Shown: positions 31,832-41,403, counted from the first letter of the stretch. The stretch is DNA of 43,195 nt from Nocardia sp. (GCF_025465275.1 NZ_JAODNK010000003.1:1-43195); one strand, 5' to 3'. The notes: generated by a model from the letters alone, not told the origin. Numbers and translations: made by a program.

Positions 31832-32836
31832 ATGCGTACTGATCAGCCCGCCGGAAGCTCGTCCAAATACAGGTTCACCGGCGGCGCCCGGGTGCTGCGC
31901 GCACTACTGCCACCGGCCCAGCTGCTGGTCGATTTGCCATGGGCGGCAGCCACAATCGCGATCATCCGCTCCTGCTACCTGTGGGCGGGGCTGTGGCTGA
32001 GCATCACGCTGCTCTCGGTGTCGCTGTTGCCCTGGCTGCTCACCCAGTTCACTTCCCTGACCAGGCTGGACGAGGATGCGCGGCGGCGGCGGGCCGCCGG
32101 ATCTTCGGGCCGAGTGCGATATCCGCACACCCGGGCCGTGGCGGCTGCTGTCCTGACCGCGGTATGGAAGGACGTATCGCGGGCAGCGGGGATCCCCGCA
32201 TCCCGGTACCGGCTGACGCTGATCGACTCACCCCTGGTGAACGCGTACGCCTACCCGAGAAGGCTTATCGCCGTGACAGAGGCCGCGGTACGGCAGTTGA
32301 CATCACGGGAGCTGCGCGGGGTCGTCGCTCATGAACTCGGACATGAGCTGATCGGTGGCTGGGGCTACCGCGCGCTGAGATCACTGTGCATCGGGCCCAT
32401 GGGAACTGTGTTCTACATGTCGATCCTCCCGCTGCTCGATTTCATCAACAGCGGCTATAGGTCGTTCCCGCCGCTAGGACTACGAACGGCGTGGACCGCA
32501 CTCGTCAGAACAATCCTGCTGCTGTGCCCCGTATCCGCCGGCGTAGTCGCGCTCGTCGCCGCTATGACGCCGGCCTTGGGCACTTCTGCGGCAATAGGCC
32601 TAGCTGCCGCCTGCGCTGTACAACCACTCGCGCGAATGTGGCTGGCATGGCGCGAGGAGTACCTCGCCGATCGGGTAGCCGCCGACCTCGGGTACGGGGC
32701 AGGGCTCGCCAGTCACCTCTCGAACAGCGCGAAGTTCCTCGATCCATTGATCCTCACCCACCCGCCCTTTGCGGCGCGAATTCGCAAGATCCTGGTTCGG
32801 ACGAACGAACTTCGCTACTACCCACGGCCGGCGTAG
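31832..32836 (+). CDS. Membrane M48 family zinc metalloprotease
   Basis: A 334-residue membrane protein with the zinc motif HELGH at 167-171 and the third ligand Glu276 in REEYLADRVAADLG, the M48 pattern shared with HtpX. Two hydrophobic segments precede the motif (about 33-75) and two follow (about 183-205 and 218-262). The ending HPPFAARI is also typical. The membrane topology with a cytosolic active site matches quality-control proteases of the HtpX/M48 group, but the length and helix placement are unlike classical HtpX. ATG 31832 has no strong ribosome site. Its last 19 bases overlap the convergent iolD gene. Confidence 0.83.
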   Translation: MRTDQPAGSSSKYRFTGGARVLRALLPPAQLLVDLPWAAATIAIIRSCYLWAGLWLSITLLSVSLLPWLLTQFTSLTRLDEDARRRRAAGSSGRVRYPHTRAVAAAVLTAVWKDVSRAAGIPASRYRLTLIDSPLVNAYAYPRRLIAVTEAAVRQLTSRELRGVVAHELGHELIGGWGYRALRSLCIGPMGTVFYMSILPLLDFINSGYRSFPPLGLRTAWTALVRTILLLCPVSAGVVALVAAMTPALGTSAAIGLAAACAVQPLARMWLAWREEYLADRVAADLGYGAGLASHLSNSAKFLDPLILTHPPFAARIRKILVRTNELRYYPRPA

Positions 32837-34683
32837 CGCAGTTGCTGCGGCTTCTGGCGATCGTGGGCCTCGCGACCCGAGAGATGCTGCGGCACACCCA
32901 CTTCCCACCAGGCACCGGCTTCGGTCCAGGACGAGGGCTGGGTGCGCACCACCACTACGGCGGGCCGGCGTTCGGTGACGGCGGCATTGCGGGCGCGGGC
33001 GTAGGCGTCCCGGAACTCCACCGATTCGCCGACGGTGAACACCACGCAGCCGAGGGAGCGGGCGTGGGCGGCGAAATCGACGCGCGGGGGTTCGGTGTGG
33101 TGGGTGCGGCAGTTGGCATAGAAGTTGTTGAACGGCTCGCCGCCCTGGCCCTCCTGCAATCGGGCGATCACCGCATAGCCGTCGTTGTCGCAGACGACCG
33201 CGACCATGGGGTGCCCGGCGAAGGCCGCGGAGAAGAGTTCGGAGTTGAGCATGAGGTAGGAGCCGTCGCCGAGCAGGGTGGTGACCAGGCCGCTCGTATA
33301 GGAGCGCGCCTCGTCGGAGACGACCATGGCCGCGCCCCAGGCACCGGAGAGCTCGTATCCCATGCAGGAGAAGCCGTATTCGACGTCCATGGCCGGTTCG
33401 CCGCCGGTGGCACGCCAGCCGCCGACGAGTTCGCCGGGCAGGCCGCCCGACGCCGTCATGACGTAATCGTGGGGGCCGCTGAGGTCATTGACGACGCCGA
33501 CGATCTGAGCGTAGGTGGGTGCGCCGAGGGCTGGACTGCGGAGCTTGTCGATGTGTGAGTCCCAGTCGGTGCGGACCGCGAGTGCGCGGGCAGTCCAGGC
33601 CGGATCCGCTTGCCACTGTCCCAGTTGCGGCGCGAGGTCTTCCAGTGCGCCGTCGGCGTCACCTACCACCGCGAGCGCGCCGTGCTTCACCGCGTCGAAT
33701 CGGGCGGCATTGATATGCACCAGGCGCACTTCGGGGTCGAAGACTGTCCACGAGGCGGTGGTGAAATCTTGCAGGCGAGTGCCGATGGCGAGCACCACAT
33801 CGGCTGCAGCGGCGAGAGCATTGGCCGACGCTGCGCCGGTGACGCCCAGCGGGCCCGCGTACAGGGGGTGATCATGCGGCACGAGGGTGCGGCCCGCGGT
33901 CGTCTCCGTCACCGGAATACCGTGCTGCTCAGCGAATTCCAGTGCGCGGGTAGCGGCACCGGAGTAGCGGACACCGCCACCGAGGATCAATAGTGGACGA
34001 TCTGCCGTGCCCAGGACGTCGGCCGCCTCGGCCAGACTGCGGCGGTCGGGGCGCGGACGCGGGATGCGGTGCAGCACGGGCTCGAACAGCGCGTCCGGGA
34101 AGTCGTAGGTCTCGACCTGAATATCCTGTGGCAGTGCGAGAGTCACCGGACCCGCATCGGCCGGATCGGTGAGAACGCGTGCCACCTGAGGAAGGGTCGC
34201 GATGAGTTGCTCGGGCCGGGTGATGCGGTCGAAGTAGCGGCTCACCGGGCGGAAGGCATCATTCACCGTGATGGTGGGGTCGCCGAAGTGCTCCACCTGC
34301 TGCAGCACCGGATCGGGTGCGCGACTGACAAATGTATCGCCGGGCAGCAGGAGCAGGGGCAGCCGATTGGCATGTGCCACACCGGCGGCCGTGACCATAT
34401 TGAGCGCCCCGGGACCGATGGAGGAGGTCGCTATGCCGACCTGGCGGCGCTGCGCCGCCTTGGCGAGACCGACTGCGGCCAGGGCCATGCCCTGTTCGGT
34501 GTGCCCGCGCCAGACCGGGAGTTCGTCGAGCCGCTCCTGAAGCGCCGTGCCGAGTCCGAGCACATTGCCGTGCCCGAAGATGGCGAAAACCGCTGGGAAT
34601 AACGGCACTTCAGCACCGTCGAGGGTTTCGGACCGCTGGGCGACCAGCCAGGCCACCAGGGCTTGTGCGGTCGTGAGTCTCAT
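32818..34683 (-). CDS. iolD: 3D-(3,5/4)-trihydroxycyclohexane-1,2-dione hydrolase
   Basis: A 621-residue ThDP enzyme of the IolD family. The amino domain has FGHGNVLGLGTALQE and the active-site region HTEQGMALAAVGLAKAAQRRQ with the ThDP-activating Glu. The C-terminal domain has LGDGSYLMLNSELFSAAF followed by CDNDGYAVI (GDG...N pyrophosphate/Mg site), and the ending WWEVGVPQHLSGR is typical. IolD opens the ring of the trione/diketone intermediate of myo-inositol breakdown to give 5-deoxy-glucuronate. It is the last gene of the operon, translationally coupled to iolB by a 4-base ATGA overlap, and ends against the M48 protease gene. Confidence 0.95.
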   Translation of the reverse strand: MRLTTAQALVAWLVAQRSETLDGAEVPLFPAVFAIFGHGNVLGLGTALQERLDELPVWRGHTEQGMALAAVGLAKAAQRRQVGIATSSIGPGALNMVTAAGVAHANRLPLLLLPGDTFVSRAPDPVLQQVEHFGDPTITVNDAFRPVSRYFDRITRPEQLIATLPQVARVLTDPADAGPVTLALPQDIQVETYDFPDALFEPVLHRIPRPRPDRRSLAEAADVLGTADRPLLILGGGVRYSGAATRALEFAEQHGIPVTETTAGRTLVPHDHPLYAGPLGVTGAASANALAAAADVVLAIGTRLQDFTTASWTVFDPEVRLVHINAARFDAVKHGALAVVGDADGALEDLAPQLGQWQADPAWTARALAVRTDWDSHIDKLRSPALGAPTYAQIVGVVNDLSGPHDYVMTASGGLPGELVGGWRATGGEPAMDVEYGFSCMGYELSGAWGAAMVVSDEARSYTSGLVTTLLGDGSYLMLNSELFSAAFAGHPMVAVVCDNDGYAVIARLQEGQGGEPFNNFYANCRTHHTEPPRVDFAAHARSLGCVVFTVGESVEFRDAYARARNAAVTERRPAVVVVRTQPSSWTEAGAWWEVGVPQHLSGREAHDRQKPQQLRYAGRG

Positions 34684-35570
34684 ACGAGTCGTCCTTCGTG
34701 CGAGGTGACCGGGCAGCGCGGGTCGAGCGGTTCATCGGCCCACTGCGAGCGGACCCAGGCGTGCGCGGGGTCGTCACAGAAGGCCATGGACCGTACGGGG
34801 GCGGGACCGGCCAGCACATTCAGGTAGTACATGGGGTAGCCGGGCGCGGCGATGCAGGGGCCGTGATAGCCGTGCGGGATCAGGAAGACGTCGCCGTCGC
34901 GTATGGCGACGTTCTCGTCCAGCGCGCCGTCGGCGGTGTAGGTGCGGTGCATGCCGAAACCTGTCGCGGAGGGAGTTATTCCATCCGATCCGGCAATGCG
35001 GAAGTAGTAGATCTCCTCATTGACAACCTCGCAGTCGCTCGCCTCGTCGTGCTTGTGCGGCGGATAGGAGGACCAATTGCCATCGGGTGTGATGAGTTCG
35101 CAGACATTGAGCTTGTCGGCGTGGTCCCAGACGCCGGGAACTCCGAACCCGGTGACCTGCCGTGTCGCCGGGCCCGCCCCGCGGACCTCCACCGGGACCT
35201 GTTCGGCCGGACCGTATTTCGGAGTCAGGCGGCGGGTACAGCGGGCCATCGGCAGCGCGAGCTCCAGACCGTCCACGGTGGACAGCTCGACCTCGGCGTC
35301 ACGAGGGACGTAGGCGAAATCGGTCACCCGGGTGAAAACTGTTTCGCGGCCGGTCAGTTCGAATACCTCGCCGTCGACGCGGACCGTGCACGACCCGGAC
35401 AGCGGCAGTACGAAGGCTTCGAAGTCGCCGGTGTGCACCGTGCGTGATTCGCCCGCGGCCAGCCGAAGCACTCGCAGCCCGGTGTAGGTCCAGCCCGCGT
35501 CGGCAGGCGTGAGAACTACGGGATCTGCTCCATCGCAAAGGGTTCCGCTCGGGTGGTGGAGTTTGCTCAC
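34680..35570 (-). CDS. iolB: 5-deoxy-glucuronate isomerase
   Basis: A 296-residue cupin-type isomerase. The metal-binding residues are in YPPHKHDEA followed by VNEEIYYFRI, and HGYHGP lies further on; PGYPMYYLNVLAGP completes the IolB signature. It converts 5-deoxy-D-glucuronate to 2-deoxy-5-keto-D-gluconate. The start is GTG 35570, inside a GTGA overlap with the preceding aldolase gene stop. An open frame continues upstream to 36440 but has no IolB similarity. The end overlaps iolD by 4 bases. The length is normal. Confidence 0.95.
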   Translation of the reverse strand: MSKLHHPSGTLCDGADPVVLTPADAGWTYTGLRVLRLAAGESRTVHTGDFEAFVLPLSGSCTVRVDGEVFELTGRETVFTRVTDFAYVPRDAEVELSTVDGLELALPMARCTRRLTPKYGPAEQVPVEVRGAGPATRQVTGFGVPGVWDHADKLNVCELITPDGNWSSYPPHKHDEASDCEVVNEEIYYFRIAGSDGITPSATGFGMHRTYTADGALDENVAIRDGDVFLIPHGYHGPCIAAPGYPMYYLNVLAGPAPVRSMAFCDDPAHAWVRSQWADEPLDPRCPVTSHEGRLV

Positions 35571-36460
35571 GAGGCTGCCTCCAGCACCCGGGCAGCTTTG
35601 TCCACCGCGCCCGCCACATCGCCGTCGGGCGGGTAGAGCAGGCTGCGGCCGACTACCAGGCCGCGCACCACATCGTGGGTGAGCGCCGCGCCCCAGGAAG
35701 CGAGGTCTGCGGCCGGGTCGCCAGAAGGCGCGCCGCCGAGGACCACCACGGGCAGAGTTGTCGCATCCAGTGCCGAAATATCCTGGGGTGCTGGGATCTT
35801 CAGCCAGGTATACGCCGAGGTGACGCCGAGGCCCGACGCCACGGTCATGGCGCGCTGGAGTGCGGCGGCATCGCGGTGCATGACCAGCGCCCCGGACGGA
35901 TCGCGGCCGTAGGGCAGCGGCTCGACCATCGCCATGAGTCCGTGCTCGGCCAATTCCGAGACCGCGCGGGCACAGGCTTCCAGCGTCGGCACTGTACCGG
36001 GATCCGAATCCACCAGGCGCAACAGCATTTTGCCGCCGTCCAGACGGTATTTCACCAGTGATTCCGCGTCGTATCCGGTGAAGCGGTCGTCGATCTCCCA
36101 GTCGGCCCCGGCCAGACCGCCACGGTTCATGGAGCCGATGACGATCTTGTCGTGCACGGCGTCCAGGAGCAGTAGCTCCTCCACGATGTCCGGCGACCCG
36201 AGCACACCGTCCACGGCGGGATTGTCGAGCGCGATGAGCAGCCGCTCCAGCAGCGTGCGCCGACCGGCCATGGCGGTACTGTCGGTACGCACGCCCAGTG
36301 CCCCGCGGGCCGGATGATCGGCGGCGACCAGGAACAGTGTGCCTTTGTCCGACAGCAGATTCGGCCGGCGGCGACGGTCGGCGTAGGCGGCGCGAATCGC
36401 CTCGGGTTCGGTGGCTCGGGCGCGCAGTAGTCGATACCATCGTTCATCGGTCAGGTGCAC
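35567..36460 (-). CDS. Cgl0158-type aldolase of inositol catabolism (probable IolJ role)
   Basis: A 297-residue (beta/alpha)8 aldolase of the Cgl0158 family that accompanies iol genes in actinobacteria. TLFLVAADHPARGALG, SMNRGGLAGADWEIDDRFTGYD, YRLDGGKMLLR and YTWLKIPAPQD (likely Schiff-base Lys) are visible, and VLGGAPSGDP with VVGRSLLYP forms the phosphate-binding end. It probably splits 2-deoxy-5-keto-gluconate 6-phosphate to dihydroxyacetone phosphate and malonate semialdehyde, the role of IolJ in Bacillus. That role is inferred from its position between iolC and iolB. It starts 10 bases inside iolC and ends in a GTGA overlap with iolB. Confidence 0.88.
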   Translation of the reverse strand: MHLTDERWYRLLRARATEPEAIRAAYADRRRRPNLLSDKGTLFLVAADHPARGALGVRTDSTAMAGRRTLLERLLIALDNPAVDGVLGSPDIVEELLLLDAVHDKIVIGSMNRGGLAGADWEIDDRFTGYDAESLVKYRLDGGKMLLRLVDSDPGTVPTLEACARAVSELAEHGLMAMVEPLPYGRDPSGALVMHRDAAALQRAMTVASGLGVTSAYTWLKIPAPQDISALDATTLPVVVLGGAPSGDPAADLASWGAALTHDVVRGLVVGRSLLYPPDGDVAGAVDKAARVLEAAS

Positions 36461-37389
36461 AGCAACTCCTCGATCTCGGCGGCGGTCGGCATGGCGTCGG
36501 CGCAGGCCAATCGCGAAGCCACCAATGCCCCGGCGGCATTGGCATAGGTGGCGATGCGGTGCGGGTCCCAGTCCGAGAGCAGGCCGTGGATGAGGGCCCC
36601 GCCGAAGCCGTCGCCCGCACCCAGACCGCAGACCACCTCGATGCGGCAGGGCTCGACCGTCCAGCGTTCGTGCTCGGTGGCGACCAGCACGCCGTCGGCG
36701 CCGCGTTTGATGACGGCCAGGCGCACGCCGCGGGCCAGCAGCCGATCGGCCGCCTCGTCCGGATCGGCGGAACCGGTGGCCACCTGCACTTCGGTTCTAT
36801 TGCCCACCACCACATTCACGTGGTCGACCATCCAGCCGATCTCGGTGCGGGCGGTCTCGACATCGGGCCAGAACATAGGCCGGTAGTCGAGGTCCAGCAC
36901 CGTGTGGCCGCGGCGGGCGCGGCGCTCGAGGATCGCGCGCTGGGTGGTGCGGCCGGGCTCGGCACTGACGCCGGTACCGGTCACCCACAGCAGTGGGACG
37001 GAATCGACCACATCCCAGGGGATCTCGTCCGCGGTGAGGGTGAGATCCGGTGCGATGGGTGCGCGGTAGAACAGCAGCGGCGGGTCGGCGGGCGGATTGA
37101 GCTCGCAGAACACCACGGGGGTATGGAGATTCGGTGCGGTGGCGACAAAATCGTTCACCACATCGAAGTCCTCGAGCGCCGTGCGCACGAAGTCGCCGAA
37201 TCCGTCGGGCCCGACCTTGGTGAGGATGGCGGTCCGGCGGCCCAGGCGGGCCGCCGCCACCGCGACATTGGTGGCGGTGCCGCCGAGGAATTTGGCGAAG
37301 GTGGTGACCTCCGCCAGCGATACTCCGCTCTGCTCTGGGTACAGGTCGACGCCGACCCGTCCGATGGTCAGCACCTCCAGATCGGTCAC
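36451..37389 (-). CDS. iolC: 5-dehydro-2-deoxygluconokinase, PfkB family
   Basis: A 312-residue ribokinase-like sugar kinase. [17 protein letters not shown] and [19 protein letters not shown] mark the amino end with the substrate-binding GG, and the C-terminal [18 protein letters not shown] carries the catalytic Asp in [15 protein letters not shown] is typical of IolC. It phosphorylates 2-deoxy-5-keto-D-gluconate at C6. The start overlaps the ABC ATPase stop by 4 bases, and the end overlaps the aldolase gene by 10 bases. Confidence 0.94.
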   Translation of the reverse strand: MTDLEVLTIGRVGVDLYPEQSGVSLAEVTTFAKFLGGTATNVAVAAARLGRRTAILTKVGPDGFGDFVRTALEDFDVVNDFVATAPNLHTPVVFCELNPPADPPLLFYRAPIAPDLTLTADEIPWDVVDSVPLLWVTGTGVSAEPGRTTQRAILERRARRGHTVLDLDYRPMFWPDVETARTEIGWMVDHVNVVVGNRTEVQVATGSADPDEAADRLLARGVRLAVIKRGADGVLVATEHERWTVEPCRIEVVCGLGAGDGFGGALIHGLLSDWDPHRIATYANAAGALVASRLACADAMPTAAEIEELLCT

Positions 37390-38171
37390 GGCGTCACCAC
37401 TCGCTGCAATTCGTGCTGCAGCGCTTCCAGTTCCGCGCCGCCGGACATCTGCCGGGTCAGTTCCGACAGATCGATCTCGGACTTCTCGTAGCAGCCGAGC
37501 ATGCCGCCGCGCTGCAGCAGCAAGAAGCGATCACCCACCGGGTAGGCGTGGTGCGGATTGTGGGTGATGAGCACAACGCCCAGGCCGCGTTCGCGGGCCT
37601 GCACCACGTAGCGCAGCACCACGCCCGCCTGCTTGACACCCAGTGCGGCGGTGGGCTCGTCGAGAATCAGCACCTTGGCCCCGTAGTGCACGGCGCGGGC
37701 GATGGCGACGCTCTGCCGCTGACCACCGGAGAGGGTCCCGACCGGCTGTTCCAGATCGTTGAGCTCGATTCCCATATCCGACAGGGCTTTACGGGTGATG
37801 TCCTGGGAGGTGCGCCGATCCAGCAGCTCGATCGGGCCATAGCGCTTGACGGGTTCGGAGCCGAGCACAAAATTGCGCCATACGCTCATGAGCGGGACCA
37901 CCGCGAGATCCTGGTACACGGTGGCGATGCCGAGATCCAAAGCCGCACGGGGCGAGGAGAATCGGGTTGTCTCGCCCTCGATGCGCAATTCGCCGGTGTC
38001 GTACTGGTGCACGCCGGACAGGATCTTGATGAGCGTGGATTTGCCCGCGCCATTGTCGCCCAGCACACAGGTGACCTCGCCCGCGTTCACCACCATCGAG
38101 ACATCGTGCAGCGCAACGACACCGCCGTAGCTCTTGCCGATATCCACTGCTTCTATGAGTGGCACAGTCAT
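37386..38171 (-). CDS. Sugar ABC transporter ATP-binding protein (inositol-type)
   Basis: A 261-residue single ATPase domain. Walker A is GDNGAGKST at 38-46, then [17 protein letters not shown] (Q-loop), [14 protein letters not shown] (signature), [12 protein letters not shown] (Walker B) and LITHNPHHA (switch His). Unlike RbsA/XylG-type ATPases of this transporter class, which carry two ATPase domains in about 500 residues, it has only one and must work as a homodimer, as FrcA does. ATG 38171 is chosen; an open frame continues upstream to 38747 without similarity. It overlaps the permease and iolC genes by 4 bases at each end. Confidence 0.93.
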   Translation of the reverse strand: MTVPLIEAVDIGKSYGGVVALHDVSMVVNAGEVTCVLGDNGAGKSTLIKILSGVHQYDTGELRIEGETTRFSSPRAALDLGIATVYQDLAVVPLMSVWRNFVLGSEPVKRYGPIELLDRRTSQDITRKALSDMGIELNDLEQPVGTLSGGQRQSVAIARAVHYGAKVLILDEPTAALGVKQAGVVLRYVVQARERGLGVVLITHNPHHAYPVGDRFLLLQRGGMLGCYEKSEIDLSELTRQMSGGAELEALQHELQRVVTP

Positions 38172-39220
38172 CGGCGTACCCTTTCCGCTCGCTTCTTGAA
38201 TGCGGTATTGACCAGCACGGCCGCGAGCAGCAGGACGCCGAGGAACAGCATGAACCAGTCGCTGTTCCAGCCCGCGAACACAATGCCCTGCCGCGCCATG
38301 CCGAAGGTGAGCGCGCCCAGCGCCGCACCGACCACCGAGCCGAAGCCGCCGGTCAGCAGGCAGCCGCCGATCACCGCGGCAATGATGTACTGAAATTCCA
38401 GTCCCACACCCTGATTGGCCTGCACGCTGGAGAAGCGCAGCAGATTGCACGCGCCCACCACCCAGCCGGCGAAGGCCGTGGTCATGAAGAGCAAGATCTT
38501 GGTGCGGGCGGCGGGCACACCCACCGCGCGGGCACTCGGCAGCGAACCGCCGACGGCGAAGATCCAGTTGCCGAATCTGGTGCGCACCAGCACGATTCCG
38601 GCCAGTGCGGTGAGCACGATCCACCACACCACCGACGCCTGAATATGGGCATCGCCGATATTCGTGGTGGAGGCGAACACCCAGCCCGCGGACTGGTAGC
38701 CGCCCGATGCGCGAATGCCGGATACCTGCACGGTGCCGGTAATCCATCGGGTCACACCGAGATTCAGGCCCTGCAGCGCGAGGAAGGTGCCCAGGGTGAC
38801 GATGAAGCTCGGCAGGCCGGTCCGCATGACCACCCAGCCGTTGAGCGCTCCGACCGCCAGCGCGAATACCAGCGAAACCGCCAGCGCCAGCCAGACATTC
38901 CAGCCCGCGTTGACCGCGAGCAGTCCGGTGACCAGTGCCGTGGACGCAGTCATCACACCGGCGGAGAGATCGAATTCGCCGCCGATCATGAGCAGCGCCA
39001 CCGCCACGGCCATAATGCCGAGTGTCGAGGCATCGTCCAGCCAGTTGGAAACGCCCAGGGCGCTGAAGAACTTGTCGGTAATGATGGAGAAGAACAGGAA
39101 CACCACCAGCGCGCCGATGAACGCGCCGAGTTCGGGCCGCACGATCAGCCGCTGCAGTATCGAGGCCCGGAGTCCGGTGGGCTCCGTGGCCGACTCGGAA
39201 GCCGTTGTGGCAACACTCAT
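38168..39220 (-). CDS. Sugar ABC transporter permease (inositol-type)
   Basis: A 350-residue permease of the carbohydrate-uptake (CUT2/RbsC-like) class with about 8-10 hydrophobic segments. [19 protein letters not shown] is the family signature, followed by [22 protein letters not shown] and [23 protein letters not shown] at 39230-39234, 8 bases before ATG 39220, favours this start over GTG 39238. It is downstream of the binding-protein gene by 18 bases. Import of myo-inositol is inferred from the operon. Confidence 0.92.
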   Translation of the reverse strand: MSVATTASESATEPTGLRASILQRLIVRPELGAFIGALVVFLFFSIITDKFFSALGVSNWLDDASTLGIMAVAVALLMIGGEFDLSAGVMTASTALVTGLLAVNAGWNVWLALAVSLVFALAVGALNGWVVMRTGLPSFIVTLGTFLALQGLNLGVTRWITGTVQVSGIRASGGYQSAGWVFASTTNIGDAHIQASVVWWIVLTALAGIVLVRTRFGNWIFAVGGSLPSARAVGVPAARTKILLFMTTAFAGWVVGACNLLRFSSVQANQGVGLEFQYIIAAVIGGCLLTGGFGSVVGAALGALTFGMARQGIVFAGWNSDWFMLFLGVLLLAAVLVNTAFKKRAERVRR

Positions 39221-39238
39221 GTCATTCACTCCCGACAC

Positions 39239-40237
39239 TCACCGCGTGCCCTGGGCGACGAGCCCGGCGACGACATCGACATTGGTCTTGTCCACGAAGG
39301 CGGGACCGGTCTGCACCGGAACGCCGCCACCGACGCTATTGAGGTTGGACCGGTACAGCTTCAGCATGACCACCGGCAGATAGCCCTGTTCGTACTGCTG
39401 CTGATCGATCGCGAACAACAGGGTGCCGGCCCGAATGGCAGCCACCACATCATCATTGAGATCGAAGGTGGCAATGGCGGCCTTCGACTTGGACTCGCGC
39501 ACCGCATCGACCGCTCGGGCGGCGATCTGCGAATTCAGCGTCAGCACCGCGTCGATGGACGGATCCGATTCCAGCGCACCGCGGATGCGCGCCTGCACAT
39601 CGGTGGGATTGTTGATATCGACCTGCAGGGTGACCGCGGTGCCGAAGCCCTGGGTCGCACCCGCGCAGCGTTCGTTCGCGCCGATATTCCCGGCCTCATG
39701 GATCACGCACAGCATCTTGTGTTTTCCGGCGGCCGCGAGGCGCTTGCCCGCTGAGGCACCGGCCAGCCGTTCGCTCTGACCCACATGCCCGATGGCGCCG
39801 AACTGGACGCTTTCTTCTTCACCGGAATTGATGGTCACCACCGGAATGCCGGCCGAGATCGCTTTTTCGACGGAGGTGCGCAGCGCATCCGGATTGGCCA
39901 TGGAGACCACCAGGCCGTCCACGCCCTGTGCCACCGCATTGTCGATGAGCTTGGCCTGCTGACCCGGATCGCCGGCGGAGTTGTATTCGACGCGCACACC
40001 GAGCTGCTTGCCCGCCGCCTCCGCGCCGTTCTTGACCACATTCCAGAAGGCGTCACCGGGTGAACCGTGGGTGACCACGGCGACCGTATTCAGCTTGCCG
40101 ACCTCGACGGGCGCCTGCGCGGGCGTGGTCTGATCGGAACCCGGACCACTGCAGGCCGCCAGGACCGCGGCGGCCGCGATCCAGGGCGCCAGTCGACGCC
40201 AGCGCTTCCCGCGGCTTCGTAAAGATGGGGACCTCAT
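39239..40237 (-). CDS. Sugar ABC transporter substrate-binding lipoprotein (inositol-type)
   Basis: A 332-residue periplasmic-binding type 1 protein. The signal peptide is followed by a lipobox LAAC with Cys29, so it is a lipid-anchored extracellular binding protein. VAVVTHGSPGDAFWNVVKNG, DGLVVSMANPDALRTSVEKA, IPVVTINSGEE and ALLTLNSQIA-like segments fit the ribose/galactose/inositol binder class. Of the possible starts, ATG 40237 has GGAGG 8 bases upstream (40246-40250), whereas ATG 40243 would leave only 2. The operon context makes myo-inositol or an inosose the likely ligand. Confidence 0.92.
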   Translation of the reverse strand: MRSPSLRSRGKRWRRLAPWIAAAAVLAACSGPGSDQTTPAQAPVEVGKLNTVAVVTHGSPGDAFWNVVKNGAEAAGKQLGVRVEYNSAGDPGQQAKLIDNAVAQGVDGLVVSMANPDALRTSVEKAISAGIPVVTINSGEEESVQFGAIGHVGQSERLAGASAGKRLAAAGKHKMLCVIHEAGNIGANERCAGATQGFGTAVTLQVDINNPTDVQARIRGALESDPSIDAVLTLNSQIAARAVDAVRESKSKAAIATFDLNDDVVAAIRAGTLLFAIDQQQYEQGYLPVVMLKLYRSNLNSVGGGVPVQTGPAFVDKTNVDVVAGLVAQGTR

Positions 40238-40253
40238 TGTCATCACCTCCCCA

Positions 40254-41171
40254 CTAAATCCGGGTCGGGGTCGATTGGACCCCGATTTCGACCAGGTGTC
40301 GCAGACTTCGTGCCGTATCTCGGGTCGGACCGTCCGCGGAGTCACCGGGGAGCAGCGCCGTGTCCTGCTCGAGGACGTACCAGCCGTCGTAGCCCGCCGA
40401 CTGCACCGCATGCACCAGAGCGGCGATATCGACGTCGCCGTCACCCAGCGGGACATAAAGCCCGTCGCGCACCGCGTCGCTGTATTCCATTCGGCCGCAA
40501 CGCACTTCGTTCGCGATCTCGAGGCGCACGTCCTTGAGGTGGATATGCCCGATGCGTTCGGGGTACTGCCGGGCCAGCGCGACCGGATCGGTACCGCCGA
40601 TGGCCAGGTGCCCGGTGTCCAGGCACAGATCGAGCTCCGAGTCGGCGAGAAAGCGCTGCACCTCGGCTTGGTCCTCGACGTGCGTACCGGCGTGCGGGTG
40701 CAGGGTGACGCGTAGACCGTATTCGGCCGCGATATCGCCGATGGCGGCGGCCGTCTCGATCAGGGTCCGCCACTCGTCGTCGGTGAGCGGCATCCGGGAG
40801 TTGTAACCGTTCGCGCCGGTGGCAGCGGCGAGTATCAGCACCTCCGCGCCGGTGGCCGCGAACAGTTCGGCGGTCACGCGGGCAGCGGTGAGAGCGACGT
40901 CCGGTTCCCGGTGCAGGGCCAGGGCCAGGAAACCGCCGACCGGTGCGATGCCGTGCGCGGCAAGTTGATTGCGCAGCTCGACCGGATCGCTCGGTAGATA
41001 ACCGGGTGGTCCGAATTCGGTGGCGGTCAGACCCAGGCCCGCCATGGCCGACAGGACGGTGCCTGAATCGAGGACGTGACCCCAGCCCGGAACTTCGCAC
41101 ACGCCCCAGGAGATGGGTGCGGCGGCAATACGCAGTGGGGTGGAACGCAGGGGATGGAGCGGTTCGGTCAT
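40254..41171 (-). CDS. iolE: IolE/IolI-like TIM-barrel protein, probable inosose dehydratase
   Basis: A 305-residue xylose-isomerase-like TIM barrel. It begins APISWGVCEVPGWGHVLDSG, as inosose dehydratases (IolE/MocC) do. VTLHPHAGTHVEDQAEVQRF and LCLDTGHLAIGGTDPV, then IGHIHLKDV, carry the His/Asp/Glu metal ligands of this fold. It should dehydrate 2-keto-myo-inositol to the diketone, although the isomerase IolI has a similar sequence. It is the first gene of the operon. GGGAAG lies before ATG 41171; the frame is open upstream to 41312. An AGCGCT-core palindrome 47 bp upstream is the likely LacI site. Confidence 0.85.
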   Translation of the reverse strand: MTEPLHPLRSTPLRIAAAPISWGVCEVPGWGHVLDSGTVLSAMAGLGLTATEFGPPGYLPSDPVELRNQLAAHGIAPVGGFLALALHREPDVALTAARVTAELFAATGAEVLILAAATGANGYNSRMPLTDDEWRTLIETAAAIGDIAAEYGLRVTLHPHAGTHVEDQAEVQRFLADSELDLCLDTGHLAIGGTDPVALARQYPERIGHIHLKDVRLEIANEVRCGRMEYSDAVRDGLYVPLGDGDVDIAALVHAVQSAGYDGWYVLEQDTALLPGDSADGPTRDTARSLRHLVEIGVQSTPTRI

Positions 41172-41217
41172 CGGCACTTCCCAGACCCGTCGGTAGCCAT
41201 CATGTACAAGCGCTCGA

Positions 41218-41231
41218 TTGGAGCGCTCCAA
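41218..41231. promoter_or_regulatory. LacI-type operator upstream of the iol operon
   Basis: TTGGAGCGCTCCAA is a perfect 14-bp palindrome, 47 bp before the iolE start. A further AGCGCT with a partial match lies at about 41208-41213. The central CG is typical of LacI-family operators. Confidence 0.8.
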
Positions 41232-41354
41232 CAATGTAACCCCAATCACAACGGTGTCAAGAGCCGGTACTGACTCGCAAAGTGGTGTTCCACCTTGCAT
41301 ATTCGGTTTCACCTGCGCTGTTGTACGGGAGAAAGAATGTCCGAATCACGCGAT

Positions 41355-41366
41355 TAGAGCGCTCTA
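41355..41366. promoter_or_regulatory. LacI-type operator upstream of the regulator gene
   Basis: TAGAGCGCTCTA is a perfect 12-bp palindrome with the same GAGCGCTC centre, 38 bp before the LacI ATG. The two sites are 136 bp apart centre to centre. Confidence 0.8.
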
Positions 41367-41403
41367 TTGCTGAGGGCACTTCAGCACGGTAGCGTCAGGC
41401 AGC

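Noticed and set aside
35571..36440. Upstream extension of iolB to 586 residues
   Set aside because: The extension is out of frame over the aldolase gene, rich in Arg and Gly, and the IolB family starts at GTG 35570.
38159..39754. A 531-residue plus-strand frame rich in His, Gln and Arg
   Set aside because: It lies opposite the ABC permease and binding-protein genes and has the composition expected of an antisense frame.
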